Both the position numbers and the translations under genes were made by a program. Under the pieces are notes generated by a model. It had not been told where the DNA came from, did no database searches, and saw only the letters and a program-made list of their open reading frames with translations. Below are positions 14,787 through 24,052 of a stretch of DNA of 28,849 nucleotides, piece after piece. The DNA comes from Lachnospiraceae bacterium (GTDB lineage Bacteria > Bacillota > Clostridia > Lachnospirales > Lachnospiraceae): the NCBI GenBank assembly GCA_003535955.1, contig DPZM01000208.1:1-28849 (forward strand). Reading direction: 5' to 3'. Within the stretch, counting starts at the first letter, position 1, and each line of letters starts with the position of its first letter.

Positions 14787-17700
14787 AGATCACTGCCTCC
14801 TGCTTCCTTAATAATTGTCAATATTCCCTCATAGTCAAATGTTTCCGAAAAACTCTTTATCCTCCCGATGACATCCTGCACATCTTCAGGCAATGCATAA
14901 CCCTCTATCTCTGCTAACGCTTCCTCGATACCCGTAATATCCATCTCCTCCGATGCCGTTCTGACCGCGTCAAACATTCCCTCTATTATCACCGGATCCG
15001 CAAGAGGTTTATCTTTACTCCCATCATCCTTTTTATCTGCCGCAGTCCGGCATACCCCTGCAAGAACCCTCTTATAGCTCAGATAGTGGCTTAAAAATGC
15101 TTCGTGATTTTGCCTTATGTATTCCTCATCCGCTTCCTTGGCGGCTGTTTCAAGGCTCTGGGCTTCATCACCAAGCTTTGCGGCACCAATTATACGTGCG
15201 GATGACTTAAGACCATGCACCCTTATACCGTAATTTTCATAATCACCCGCTTCATAGAAATCGCGGATCTCTTTTGATTTTTCATCTATGGACTCAAAGA
15301 ATATCTCAAGAACCGGCCTATATGCTTCTTCACTGCCGCAGTTTTTAATTCCTTCCCTTCCGTCAATGTCCTCAAGCAATTCATACCATTCAAGCCTGTT
15401 CCCGTTTACAGGCAGCTCCTGAGTATGTCTGCCGGTCTCATCCGAAGCTGCCGCATCATCATCCTCCTCATTGTCATCCGAATGCTCAATTTGCTCGGGG
15501 ATAAGAGAGCTTAAGTTATATGACCTTACTCCCCTGCTCATATAGAGAATGCCAAAGGTACCCGGTCCGCAGTTAACCGCTGTGGTTGCCGAAGCAGGCT
15601 GGAAAACAAGCTTTCTTATTTCTATCCTGCTCCTTATCTGCTTCTCGATCCACTCAAGATCATCACCGCTTATGCCGACGTAGGCAACTATAATAAGATC
15701 CGTGTCTATATCATGCTCATGACCTTTTAATGTATGATCGATATACTTCTTCCAGGCACTTTTAAGACTTCCGAACATGAACCTGCCGACTTCCATCTTA
15801 CCTTCCCTTAATCGTAGCACAGGGTGTAGCATGAATGATTTGACGATCGTATTATAGTTCCGGTTTATATGACCGGCCATGGTCATAAAGTCGGTATTAC
15901 CGACAATATAGGTACATGGCAGCCTTCTCTTTAAGGCCTCCAGCTCCTCCACTATGGCTCCCACCTCGTAATTCTGCTGGGCCATCCTGTAAGCCGCAAG
16001 GACCATCATTCCCATTGAGCCTGACAGCCTTCCGGAATCGATTATCGTAACATTACCAAAGGCCCTGGCTGCCTGAACGGCCCTGCCATACTCACGGAGC
16101 GTATTGCCTGCTGCCGTTATATGGATGACATGTCTGGCCTTATTAAGCTGATTCGCAAAAAACTGCTCGAGATCTATTATATCGGGAGACTGGGTCCTGG
16201 CTATCCTGTTGCCTCCCGCAAGATACTTTGTCACCTCGACAGCTTCTATCTCCTGCTCATCAAGAAAAACACCCTTATCCGTACATACTTTAAACGGAAT
16301 CACTCCGATATTCAGGTTTCTTATCACATGTGTGGGAATGTCGCACATTGAACTTGTTGTTATTGCAACAGATGCCTTTCTGACAAATAGTTCCGTTTCA
16401 ACAGTCATATCATCCTGCATGGGATCTCTGGTCCTTATTACCTTATCCCCCGGCAGGTGAAGCAGGAGCATGGCTTCAAGCTGTTCACCGGAAACAGGTT
16501 TACATAAGTACCCTTCAAAGCCAGCCACCCTGTACAGCTCCTGATTCTGCGATCCGGCATTGGCCGTAAGTACGATCACCGGAGTGGAATTGTTGAGCCC
16601 CCCGGCCTGCCCCCTTATAAGGCTTAAGCACTCTATACCGTTCATCTCGGGCATCAGGTGATCCATAAGGATGACGTCATACTGCTTAAGCAGGGTAAGC
16701 CTGAGAGCTTCCTCACCGCTTAATGCTGTTTCAACATTAATCCTTGTGTCTGCAAGCAGCTTGGATTCTACACGTAAATTGAGTTCGTTATCATCAACTA
16801 TGAGGATTGAAGCCTCCGGAGCCTCAAAGCTCTGCTGATAATACGTTCTCTCGTTTCCGGCAGCCTTGGCACCTATGACTATATTACCCACAGCCTGAGG
16901 ATTGACTATGGACTGGCGGAGCTTGACAACAAAGGTAGTACCCTGCATATAAACACTGTTGACCGTTATGTCCCCACCCATCAGATCGATCAGCTGCTTT
17001 ACTATGGCAAGTCCCAGGCCGGTTCCTTCAATATTCCGGTTTTTCTCTTCGTCCACACGTCTGAAGGCATCGAAAAGATGGGGAATGGCTTCTTTCTTGA
17101 TACCTATTCCGGTATCGGTAACCGCATAAGTCATTATGACCTCGTTATCACCCATCGGGTCACTCTCAACATAGAGCTTAACAAGACCTTCCTTGGTATA
17201 TTTTATCGCATTGGTCAGAATATTAATTAGTATCTGTTTGATACGTACCTCATCACCGAAAAGTTCTGTGGGGGTCGACGGGTCAACATCTATCTTAAAA
17301 CGAAGCCCCTTGCTCTCGGCCCTCGACCATACCATATTTACGATCTCAGACAGCATGTCTCCTATTTGATAACTGACCGGAACTATATCCATGTTACCGG
17401 ATTCGAGCTTGCTCATATCGAGAATGTCATTGATTATCGTAAGCAGCATCTTGCCGGCTCCCTCGATACTTCTCGAGTCATTGGCCACCTCTTCGGAAAT
17501 GTCGTTCTGGCGCAGGATGATCTCATTGAGGCCCAGAATGGTATTGATCGGAGTCCTTATTTCATGGCTCATATTTGAGAAAAACCGGTTCTGCGCCCTG
17601 TTCATCCTCTCAACCTTTTCGGCTTCTGCTTTCGCTCTCTTGTTCTCATCTATAAACAGAAGGTTCTGGAATGCAACCGTTATATAGCTTACAAGGCCGA

Positions 17701-18205
17701 GTATTATAACAGACAGGGCAACATCCGAATAAAACATGTCCGTCGTGTGCTGATGTACATATTCCGGATAAATATATGCGATCCTAAACTCAACGACAGT
17801 CGCTGCCGTCAGCAGGGTCAGCATCACATATCTCCTGACTCCCTTAAGGATTATCCCTATATACAGATAACAGAAAACGATCCAGATGATAGCGCCGCCA
17901 AACATCCCTCCACCGAAGAAAAAAACTACCGGAAGTATGAAAAAAATGATCAGGACGGCAATAATGACCGCGCCAAGATCAAGCCTGTTAAATTTAATGG
18001 CGCATGCGGAGATCATCGGCGTTATGAGTATAGTTATACCCAGCACAACTATCTCAACTATACTCTCACCGAAAATGATATCACCCAAAAAGGCGATCAG
18101 AACGCCCGATACGCCTATGGCCGTTATCATGCTGAAAAGACGTACCTGAAAGTCAACTTCGGGATTTCTTATAAATTCAGTGAATCTCTTAATTATCTTT
18201 ATCAC
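14783..18205 (-). CDS. Membrane hybrid histidine kinase with embedded DegV domain and Hpt
   Basis: A 1140-residue protein. Order: about six membrane segments (20-185), HisKA with His214 (NMSHEIRTPIN), ATPase (NAIKYT, DTGIGI, GTGLGLAI), receiver with Asp515 and Lys569, a DegV-type domain (about 610-895), an acidic linker, Hpt with His997 (RVHGLKSSARIIGA), and a 75-residue helical tail like that of the hydrogenase-like kinase. DegV hallmarks are AITTSSMCDIP, LNIGVIPFKV, ARTQSPDIIDLEQFF, VIHITAAGNTLREYGRAVQAA, TIIDSGRLSGSMGM and VLRLREGKMEVG. DegV/FakB proteins bind fatty acids. The start is GTG behind GGGGAGG and overlaps the previous gene by 4 bases. Kinase parts are certain; the DegV assignment is strong by motif order. 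Confidence 0.93.
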   Translation of the reverse strand: MIKIIKRFTEFIRNPEVDFQVRLFSMITAIGVSGVLIAFLGDIIFGESIVEIVVLGITILITPMISACAIKFNRLDLGAVIIAVLIIFFILPVVFFFGGGMFGGAIIWIVFCYLYIGIILKGVRRYVMLTLLTAATVVEFRIAYIYPEYVHQHTTDMFYSDVALSVIILGLVSYITVAFQNLLFIDENKRAKAEAEKVERMNRAQNRFFSNMSHEIRTPINTILGLNEIILRQNDISEEVANDSRSIEGAGKMLLTIINDILDMSKLESGNMDIVPVSYQIGDMLSEIVNMVWSRAESKGLRFKIDVDPSTPTELFGDEVRIKQILINILTNAIKYTKEGLVKLYVESDPMGDNEVIMTYAVTDTGIGIKKEAIPHLFDAFRRVDEEKNRNIEGTGLGLAIVKQLIDLMGGDITVNSVYMQGTTFVVKLRQSIVNPQAVGNIVIGAKAAGNERTYYQQSFEAPEASILIVDDNELNLRVESKLLADTRINVETALSGEEALRLTLLKQYDVILMDHLMPEMNGIECLSLIRGQAGGLNNSTPVIVLTANAGSQNQELYRVAGFEGYLCKPVSGEQLEAMLLLHLPGDKVIRTRDPMQDDMTVETELFVRKASVAITTSSMCDIPTHVIRNLNIGVIPFKVCTDKGVFLDEQEIEAVEVTKYLAGGNRIARTQSPDIIDLEQFFANQLNKARHVIHITAAGNTLREYGRAVQAARAFGNVTIIDSGRLSGSMGMMVLAAYRMAQQNYEVGAIVEELEALKRRLPCTYIVGNTDFMTMAGHINRNYNTIVKSFMLHPVLRLREGKMEVGRFMFGSLKSAWKKYIDHTLKGHEHDIDTDLIIVAYVGISGDDLEWIEKQIRSRIEIRKLVFQPASATTAVNCGPGTFGILYMSRGVRSYNLSSLIPEQIEHSDDNEEDDDAAASDETGRHTQELPVNGNRLEWYELLEDIDGREGIKNCGSEEAYRPVLEIFFESIDEKSKEIRDFYEAGDYENYGIRVHGLKSSARIIGAAKLGDEAQSLETAAKEADEEYIRQNHEAFLSHYLSYKRVLAGVCRTAADKKDDGSKDKPLADPVIIEGMFDAVRTASEEMDITGIEEALAEIEGYALPEDVQDVIGRIKSFSETFDYEGILTIIKEAGGSDL

Positions 18206-20304
18206 CTGCCGCCTCCCCTGTATTTAACAAGCGGAGGAGGAAGCACATGCTTCATTACCCTCTCATACTCGGTTATCTCAATAGGCTTTGCTATGAAACC
18301 GTCAAAGCCCTCCGACAGGAACATCTCCCTTGCCCCGCTGACCGCATTGGCAGTGAGGGCAACGATGGCGCATTCCTTACCCATCTCGCGTCCCATAGCC
18401 CTTAGCCGTTTCATTGCTTCAACGCCATCCATCTCAGGCATCATATGGTCCATAAAGATCACATCATAGTCCTTCTCCCTGTACTTGCCAAGAGCTTCCT
18501 TGCCGCTTCCCGCAACATCGGTCACCATCCCGTAATCCTTAAAAAGGCCGGAGGCTACAACAAGATTCATTACCTCATCATCCACTATAAGAGCCCTGAC
18601 ACCCGGAAATTCAGGCTTCTCCTCAGCTTCGTCAACCCTGACATTTCCGTATTCTCCGCCGGCATTGATAATACTGATAAGAGGCAGTGCATAAAGAGGC
18701 TTGGGCATATACAGGACCGAACTTCCCTCATTTGGCCTGAAGCCTTCATCGGTATTTACCGCAACACAGAAGTGTTTGCTGAGCCTGTCAAAGTAGTCCC
18801 TGTCTTCATCGTACTCCTCCTGGCCCATAAAGAGATTGGTCACGTTCATTCTCTCGCAGACGCTCTTTAAGCCTTTAAGGTTTGTAACCGTATGAACGGG
18901 AACCCTTAAACCTCTCGACAGGTTATCTATCATCCTGCGGTAATAATCGCGTATCTCCGGTGTCTTGTATTTCTCGGTACGGATATAAACGACAACGCAT
19001 CTTCCGGCATCCGGATCGACTTCTAGACAAGGTTCATGAGCCGATACCTCCTGAGGAATACTGACACGGATAAGGGTTCCCCTGCGAGGTGTACTCTCTA
19101 TCCTTACAAAACCGTCCATTGCGTGGGCAAACCCGTAAACTATCGTAAGTCCAAGACCTATGCCGCCTGTGGACCTGTCCCTTCCCGTATCTGCCTGATA
19201 GAGATTGCTCGACAGGAGGTATTTATCCTCCCTGGTCATTCCCTTACCTGTATCCGCCACCTCGATATCAAGGTTGACTCCATAATCACGGGTTGCTGCA
19301 GATATCTTCATGTAGATACAGCCCCGGTCGGTAAACTTGATCGCATTGGACAGAAGATGCCTGATCATCTTCCTTATCCTGATCTGATCACCCAAAAGAT
19401 ATGAGGGTACATTAGGATCAAGGTCAACTATGAACTCAAGGCCCTTCTGATACATTAACGGTCTGACCGACTGGATGATATCATTTACAAGGGATGTGAT
19501 CATATACTTATCCCTGGCTATTATAAGACGGCCGCCCAATATTTCATTATAATCAAGGATGTCCCCTACCTGATCGGCAAGACGCTGCCCGGCTTCATTT
19601 ATCGCAGTGATCCTTTCATCATCTCCCTCATTCATCATAAGGGCTGACATTCCGGTAACAACATTTATGGGTGTACGAAATTCATGTGAAATGTTTGCGA
19701 GGAAATCCTCCATACTTTCGTTCGCCTTAAGGGCTTCATCAATATAAAGGCTGATGCCCTCTTGGGTACGCCGCCGCTGGTCTACAATATTTTTACAGAT
19801 ATTGTAAACTATAATGACCGTAGAAATATGAAGGAAAACCCTTGATACGGACAGTGTATCGTGCGGGATATCTCCGTTTTTAAATGCCAGATAGAACTGG
19901 GCGCCTTCAACTGCAATAAACTCCAGCAATGCATAATCCTGATAATGCTTCTTATCCGATCCGGAAAAGGTTATCATCATAAGCACTGACATCAGGGCCA
20001 CATCAAAAAAACTCGAATAATGAACTCCGTGAAAAAAAGCTATCAAAAGAATAAAGGCAACGTAAAATGCCTCTCTTGAGTCGGGTGAATAAAGCTGAAG
20101 AACGTAAAAAACCCACATGAAAACGATACCAAGGGCAATTATCGGCAGCATCCAGAACTCCCATTTCAGGAGGATCCCTTCGACGATAAGTCCTGCTGCG
20201 CCCAATGATCCGACAAGTATCATTACAAGATGCAGGTTCATCAATCGGTTATTGTCATTTATGGCATTTCCGTTTACGCTTACACTTTCGTTCGGCTTAT
20301 CCAT
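18202..20304 (-). CDS. Membrane hybrid histidine kinase with pseudo-receiver and receiver
   Basis: A 700-residue kinase opening the signalling operon. Order: about six membrane segments (23-172) with no recognisable sensor motif, HisKA with His207 (NISHEFRTPINVV), ATPase (NAIKFT, DTGKGM, GGIGLGLTIV), a region 434-548 that looks like a receiver lacking the phosphorylation site, and a genuine receiver (IVDDE, Asp619 in FMDHMMPEMDG, Lys673). It has no Hpt, so the phosphate would need an Hpt elsewhere, perhaps from the two downstream kinases. GGGAG lies 6-7 bases before the ATG. It has its own promoter and overlaps the next gene by 4 bases. The ligand is unknown. Confidence 0.92.
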   Translation of the reverse strand: MDKPNESVSVNGNAINDNNRLMNLHLVMILVGSLGAAGLIVEGILLKWEFWMLPIIALGIVFMWVFYVLQLYSPDSREAFYVAFILLIAFFHGVHYSSFFDVALMSVLMMITFSGSDKKHYQDYALLEFIAVEGAQFYLAFKNGDIPHDTLSVSRVFLHISTVIIVYNICKNIVDQRRRTQEGISLYIDEALKANESMEDFLANISHEFRTPINVVTGMSALMMNEGDDERITAINEAGQRLADQVGDILDYNEILGGRLIIARDKYMITSLVNDIIQSVRPLMYQKGLEFIVDLDPNVPSYLLGDQIRIRKMIRHLLSNAIKFTDRGCIYMKISAATRDYGVNLDIEVADTGKGMTREDKYLLSSNLYQADTGRDRSTGGIGLGLTIVYGFAHAMDGFVRIESTPRRGTLIRVSIPQEVSAHEPCLEVDPDAGRCVVVYIRTEKYKTPEIRDYYRRMIDNLSRGLRVPVHTVTNLKGLKSVCERMNVTNLFMGQEEYDEDRDYFDRLSKHFCVAVNTDEGFRPNEGSSVLYMPKPLYALPLISIINAGGEYGNVRVDEAEEKPEFPGVRALIVDDEVMNLVVASGLFKDYGMVTDVAGSGKEALGKYREKDYDVIFMDHMMPEMDGVEAMKRLRAMGREMGKECAIVALTANAVSGAREMFLSEGFDGFIAKPIEITEYERVMKHVLPPPLVKYRGGGR

Positions 20305-20343
20305 TCCTTACTCCCGGTATTAATCCATAGTGACCTAACCAAA

Positions 20344-20372
20344 ATTATACAATTTTTCATGTATTTTTACAA
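20344..20372 (-). promoter_or_regulatory. Promoter of the signalling operon
   Basis: Minus strand TTGTAA (20367-20372), 17 bases, perfect TATAAT (20344-20349), 40 bases before the kinase ATG. The -35 lies in the last codons of the Cys-rich small gene. No hairpin terminator is visible between the two blocks, so this promoter may add to read-through from the corrinoid operon. Confidence 0.7.
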
Positions 20373-20605
20373 TATTTCTTCAAATACTCCGTCACCTTGC
20401 CGTAGTTATCCGGAACATGCGGAAAGTTGCAGTCAATACAGGTTTTGACCTGTATTCCGTCTTTATCTTTCATCCTGTAATTACCGGGACAGTCCATGCC
20501 GTAAAGCGGGCAATAGCAAAAGAGGCAGTTTATCTCCTTAAGCCCCTTGTGGCACGGGTAGTACTCACATTCCCTGTTTTCAAAAAACCTGCTTGAATTA
20601 TCCAT
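20357..20605 (-). CDS. Cysteine-rich small metal-binding domain protein
   Basis: An 82-residue protein with nine cysteines (13, 18, 27, 30, 32, 39, 56, 59, 79) and the pattern FFENRECEYYPCHKG then NCLFCYCPLYG. This matches the 'cysteine-rich small domain' family, presumed zinc or Fe-S binding, which is often found beside or fused to corrinoid biosynthesis genes. Three corrinoid genes precede it in the same operon, supporting that link. It overlaps the EAL gene by 8 bases (ATGGATAA), so it is probably translated by coupling. Biochemical role is unknown. Confidence 0.8.
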   Translation of the reverse strand: MDNSSRFFENRECEYYPCHKGLKEINCLFCYCPLYGMDCPGNYRMKDKDGIQVKTCIDCNFPHVPDNYGKVTEYLKKYCKNT

Positions 20606-22472
20606 TTTTACGCATCTTTATAAAGTCAATGAACTCATGCATAGGCAGGGCCTTTGAGAAATAATAACCCTGTATATAATCCATGTTGTATACCATGATA
20701 TCATTAAATTCCTCTATGCTCTCAATGCCCTCTGCCACTATTTTAAGCTTCATGTCGTCTGCCATATATCTTACCGTCTTTACCGCGCTTTTTGCCTTGT
20801 CATTGACATGGAAGGCCTTGGTCATGTCCATATCGAGCTTAAGGATATCGAAGGGCATCTCTACAAGATACATGAGGTTTGATTCACCCTTGCCAAAATC
20901 ATCAAGAGCAAAGGTAAACCCAACCTTCTTAAGCTGGTTCATGTTGTTTATTACCACATCCTTGTTCCGGATAAGTGCCGACTCTGTTATCTCAAGGTTT
21001 ATCTGACTTGGTTTTATCCTGTATTTCCCGACTGTATCAATGATCTCGTTAAAGAGGTTGGGCTTCTCGGCCTGAACAACCGACAAATTGACTTCTATAT
21101 ACTCTATTCCAAGGGCTGTAGCTTCACCTGTCCCCAGAAATCCGCATGTTTTCTCAAGGACTCTTTTACCGAGCTCCGTTATCTGACCCGTCTCCTCGGC
21201 AACCGAAACAAAGAGTCCGGGCGGGAGCAGAGTTCCGTCCGTATTCCTGATCCTCACCAGTGCCTCTGCCGAAGTAAACATCTTCTTTGCCGTATTGTAT
21301 ATAGGCTGAAGAAATACCTCCACACGGTCTTCCTTGAGAGCATTGTTTATCTCCTCCCTTATATGATCCCTTCTCCTGTAATCAAGGACCATCTTATCAT
21401 CCACTTTAAGTATCACATCTTCCCCATCCTGACGACACGCTTTAAGATAAGCTACAATATTGAAGATCTCCTGAAGGGACTTATACCTATGGGCGTTCTC
21501 CATAAATATGATATATGCTTCTCCGGCTCCCCCGCTGTCCTTCCCGAAAATGTTTACAAAGCTCTCCATTGCGATATTTATGGACGAAAGGGACGAAGAA
21601 ACCAGGATAAGGTTCTTATCAAGCCCTTTAAAAACATCGATCTCCTTATAATTCTGCATAAAACCGATTATATTGGCTATCCTGTCTCTTGTTTCCTCCG
21701 TATCCGCCTTAAGATCTTCAACATCATCAAGAACGATCTCGGATATATGGAATTTCTCGCTGTTGCAAATGGACTCCTCCACATACTCGTCAAGCGCAAG
21801 GGAATTAAGGCAGGAAAACTGCTTGTCTATAAACCCTTCCGGATTCTCTATCATAAAGTATACGACCATTATTCCCAATGAGGATGCAAATCCCACCACC
21901 AGCAGCTCATGATTTATCGCCTGTACTCCCATCCCTACAAGCCAGATCAGCATCCACAGGCGGACAGAATATACTCTCCTTTTCTTTATCCTGTCTTCAA
22001 AGGCAAAAGAACATATCCAGATAATGGATATGTTAACTGCCGCAAAGGCATATATCATGTTAATACTGGTACCATAGGTGTATACAGCCTTTCCTTCGGC
22101 ATATATATGTATGGGATACCTCATTACCAGAAAACATTCAACAATATTGATTACCGCAAGTATCGCGGAAAGCATCTTATGCCGGTCCTTGGTCAGCATG
22201 TCCGCAAGCATATATATTATTGCGATAAAGGTTTCCGTAACAAGCATGCACACGTACAGTTTGCATACTAAATTCACAAAAACGATCGGCAGAAAGTCTT
22301 TGAAATAGATCGCTATTATTGATGATATGTCTAATGAAATATTGGCAATGGTAGCAAAAAGGATAAGCAGAAATATCCTTCGTTTATAAGAACGAAGGCG
22401 TATTGCGCTCAGATAGAAGATAAGCAGCACCACTGTATTGATAAGTCCGCACAATTGTACAGAAATATTCAT
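20598..22472 (-). CDS. Membrane EAL-domain c-di-GMP phosphodiesterase
   Basis: A 624-residue protein. The first 210 residues form about six or seven membrane segments. Residues 215-375 are a poorly conserved, possibly degenerate GGDEF-like region with no GGDEF signature. Residues 380-620 are a complete EAL domain with catalytic and metal ligands Glu403 (AEALVR), Asn462, Glu494 (LEITES), Asp524-Asp525 (LDDFGKG), Lys545, Glu581 (AEGIES) and Gln601. It should hydrolyse cyclic di-GMP. It is seventh in the YesMN-corrinoid operon, an unusual setting that couples second-messenger turnover to B12-type genes. An AAGGAG-like site lies upstream. Confidence 0.9.
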   Translation of the reverse strand: MNISVQLCGLINTVVLLIFYLSAIRLRSYKRRIFLLILFATIANISLDISSIIAIYFKDFLPIVFVNLVCKLYVCMLVTETFIAIIYMLADMLTKDRHKMLSAILAVINIVECFLVMRYPIHIYAEGKAVYTYGTSINMIYAFAAVNISIIWICSFAFEDRIKKRRVYSVRLWMLIWLVGMGVQAINHELLVVGFASSLGIMVVYFMIENPEGFIDKQFSCLNSLALDEYVEESICNSEKFHISEIVLDDVEDLKADTEETRDRIANIIGFMQNYKEIDVFKGLDKNLILVSSSLSSINIAMESFVNIFGKDSGGAGEAYIIFMENAHRYKSLQEIFNIVAYLKACRQDGEDVILKVDDKMVLDYRRRDHIREEINNALKEDRVEVFLQPIYNTAKKMFTSAEALVRIRNTDGTLLPPGLFVSVAEETGQITELGKRVLEKTCGFLGTGEATALGIEYIEVNLSVVQAEKPNLFNEIIDTVGKYRIKPSQINLEITESALIRNKDVVINNMNQLKKVGFTFALDDFGKGESNLMYLVEMPFDILKLDMDMTKAFHVNDKAKSAVKTVRYMADDMKLKIVAEGIESIEEFNDIMVYNMDYIQGYYFSKALPMHEFIDFIKMRKNG

Positions 22473-22488
22473 ATTTCTTCCAGTCTCC

Positions 22489-23346
22489 TTAATAAGTCAT
22501 GCGAAAAATCTCATATACCGTATCCCACATTATCCAATGACCGTTCAACTTGACCACTGTAAATTCACACTTATCCGCAAGGCTCACAGGGCCGTCTTCC
22601 GAAGAACCCCGGATATTCTGTGTACAATGCAGCCTGTACCCCTTTGTTATATGGGCTTTACCAACCTTGTCGGTAAGCTCCTTAAGGGCCGTGTTAAACG
22701 CAGGATCCGATGACCTGGCATAGCTTGAACCCGCAAGATCCCTTATTATCCCTTCAAAATCATCCGTAAGGGCAAGCAGTTCTCTCTCATCCAGCAATAC
22801 AGCATCATCTATAGTCAGGGAGTACTTCCTTCCCTCTCCGTAAAGGAAACAGGTCTCATCATAGGCGGCAATGTTTGCCTGTCTTGAAGCCAGGAGCATG
22901 TCATCATATCCGGGCAGTTTTCGCTGGGCATCCCTTAAGGCCTTAAGCTGATGCCCGGCCAGCCCGTTGGCATAGGAATAGCTTAATTCTTCTCCGTCAA
23001 AGTCACGGGTATTCAGATACTTCTCATATATCTTTACAGGCTCCCTGTATCCTGTATTCAATTCTCCGAAAGCGATCATCCCTACAGCCGCAAGAACAAG
23101 AAGTGAGACCGCAAGAAAGCCCAACAGCTTCTTAAGGCCTGACGATACCACCCTCTTTTGCCGGACCTTAACCGGTTCCCCCCGGGTATCCTCCTCATCC
23201 TTATCCGCTTCCCCTGCTTCCTCTTCATTCATATAATCATCTATCTCACGAAGAAGCAAAAGCGCCTCATCCGTGTCGGCATTAGCTTCCTTTTTTCCTT
23301 CATCAAGGATTATAACATGCTTTACATCTTTATCCTTAAACGCCAT
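22489..23346 (-). CDS. Single-pass membrane protein of unknown function
   Basis: A 285-residue protein I do not recognise. It has an acidic cytoplasmic N-terminus (about 70 residues), one membrane span (about 72-93, LLGFLAVSLLVLAAVGMIAF) after a basic stretch, and an extracellular region of about 190 residues with three cysteines. The ending KCEFTVVKLNGHWIMWD resembles the closing strands of small NTF2-like or lumazine-type folds, but this is only an impression. GGAGG precedes the ATG closely. It lies between cobI/cbiL and the EAL gene with 11- and 16-base gaps, so it belongs to the operon. Confidence 0.75.
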   Translation of the reverse strand: MAFKDKDVKHVIILDEGKKEANADTDEALLLLREIDDYMNEEEAGEADKDEEDTRGEPVKVRQKRVVSSGLKKLLGFLAVSLLVLAAVGMIAFGELNTGYREPVKIYEKYLNTRDFDGEELSYSYANGLAGHQLKALRDAQRKLPGYDDMLLASRQANIAAYDETCFLYGEGRKYSLTIDDAVLLDERELLALTDDFEGIIRDLAGSSYARSSDPAFNTALKELTDKVGKAHITKGYRLHCTQNIRGSSEDGPVSLADKCEFTVVKLNGHWIMWDTVYEIFRMTY

Positions 23347-23357
23347 TTATCCTCCGA

Positions 23358-24050
23358 TCAGTCTGCGATCAAAACATTCAAATAGCCCCAATCATCCGGT
23401 ATATCACAGGCCTTGCGGACAATTTCTTCTTCGGGAAGAGAGCATGCATATACACCGGCCGTCCTGCCCCCCTCCTTCTCATATCTTTCAAGGGCTTCCT
23501 TAAGCCCTGCGATGTTTTTCCCGTTCTTCATAAATACCACGGTTCCTTCAAGCTTCAGGGCTTTATCTATATCAAAGCTTCCGGGGATTATATGAATGGG
23601 TCTTCCATCATCCCCCAGCGACATATCAAGCCTTGCAGCCGATGCGATAAAGGATGGGATACCGCTCACCCGCCTTGTTTCATACCCTTTTTGCTTTACT
23701 ATCCTTGCTATATAGTCATAGGTTGAATAAACACCGGGATCCCCTATGACGGGGAAAGCCACATCCTTACCCTCCGAAAGGAAGTCCATTACCCTGTCAG
23801 CAACCCTTTCATGAAAGGCGGCAAGTTCATCCCTCTCCATCTTCATTGGAAAGGGTTCAAATACGCATTCCTTATCTTCCATACCTGAACATGCCCCGCA
23901 GACAGTCTTATAAGCCCTGCAGGATTCCCTGTCCCCGGCAGGGAACATCACTACATTCGATGCCTCTATAGTCTTAACTGCCTTAAGTGTCATCAGGTCC
24001 GGATCCCCCGGGCCGGTGCCCACACCGATAAAGGTTCCCTTTTTCATCAT
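23358..24050 (-). CDS. cobI/cbiL: Precorrin-2/cobalt-precorrin-2 C20-methyltransferase
   Basis: A 230-residue SAM-dependent tetrapyrrole methylase that adds the C-20 methyl group in corrin ring synthesis. It shows GVGTGPGDPDLMTLKAV at the start, the FPMKMERDELAAFHE segment typical of the C20 enzyme, FPVIGDPGVYSTYDY, and VSGIPSFIASAARLDMSL. Length fits the family. Two adjacent Met codons exist; either could start. It follows the cobD-type gene after 2 bases. Assignment to C20 rather than another corrin methylase rests on motif context. Confidence 0.88.
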   Translation of the reverse strand: MMKKGTFIGVGTGPGDPDLMTLKAVKTIEASNVVMFPAGDRESCRAYKTVCGACSGMEDKECVFEPFPMKMERDELAAFHERVADRVMDFLSEGKDVAFPVIGDPGVYSTYDYIARIVKQKGYETRRVSGIPSFIASAARLDMSLGDDGRPIHIIPGSFDIDKALKLEGTVVFMKNGKNIAGLKEALERYEKEGGRTAGVYACSLPEEEIVRKACDIPDDWGYLNVLIAD

Positions 24051-24052
24051 TC

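Noticed and set aside
17747..18469. Plus-strand open frame of 240 codons
   Set aside because: It is antisense across the junction of two secure kinase genes; its composition (Tyr/His/Asn/Lys-rich) is typical of a shadow frame.
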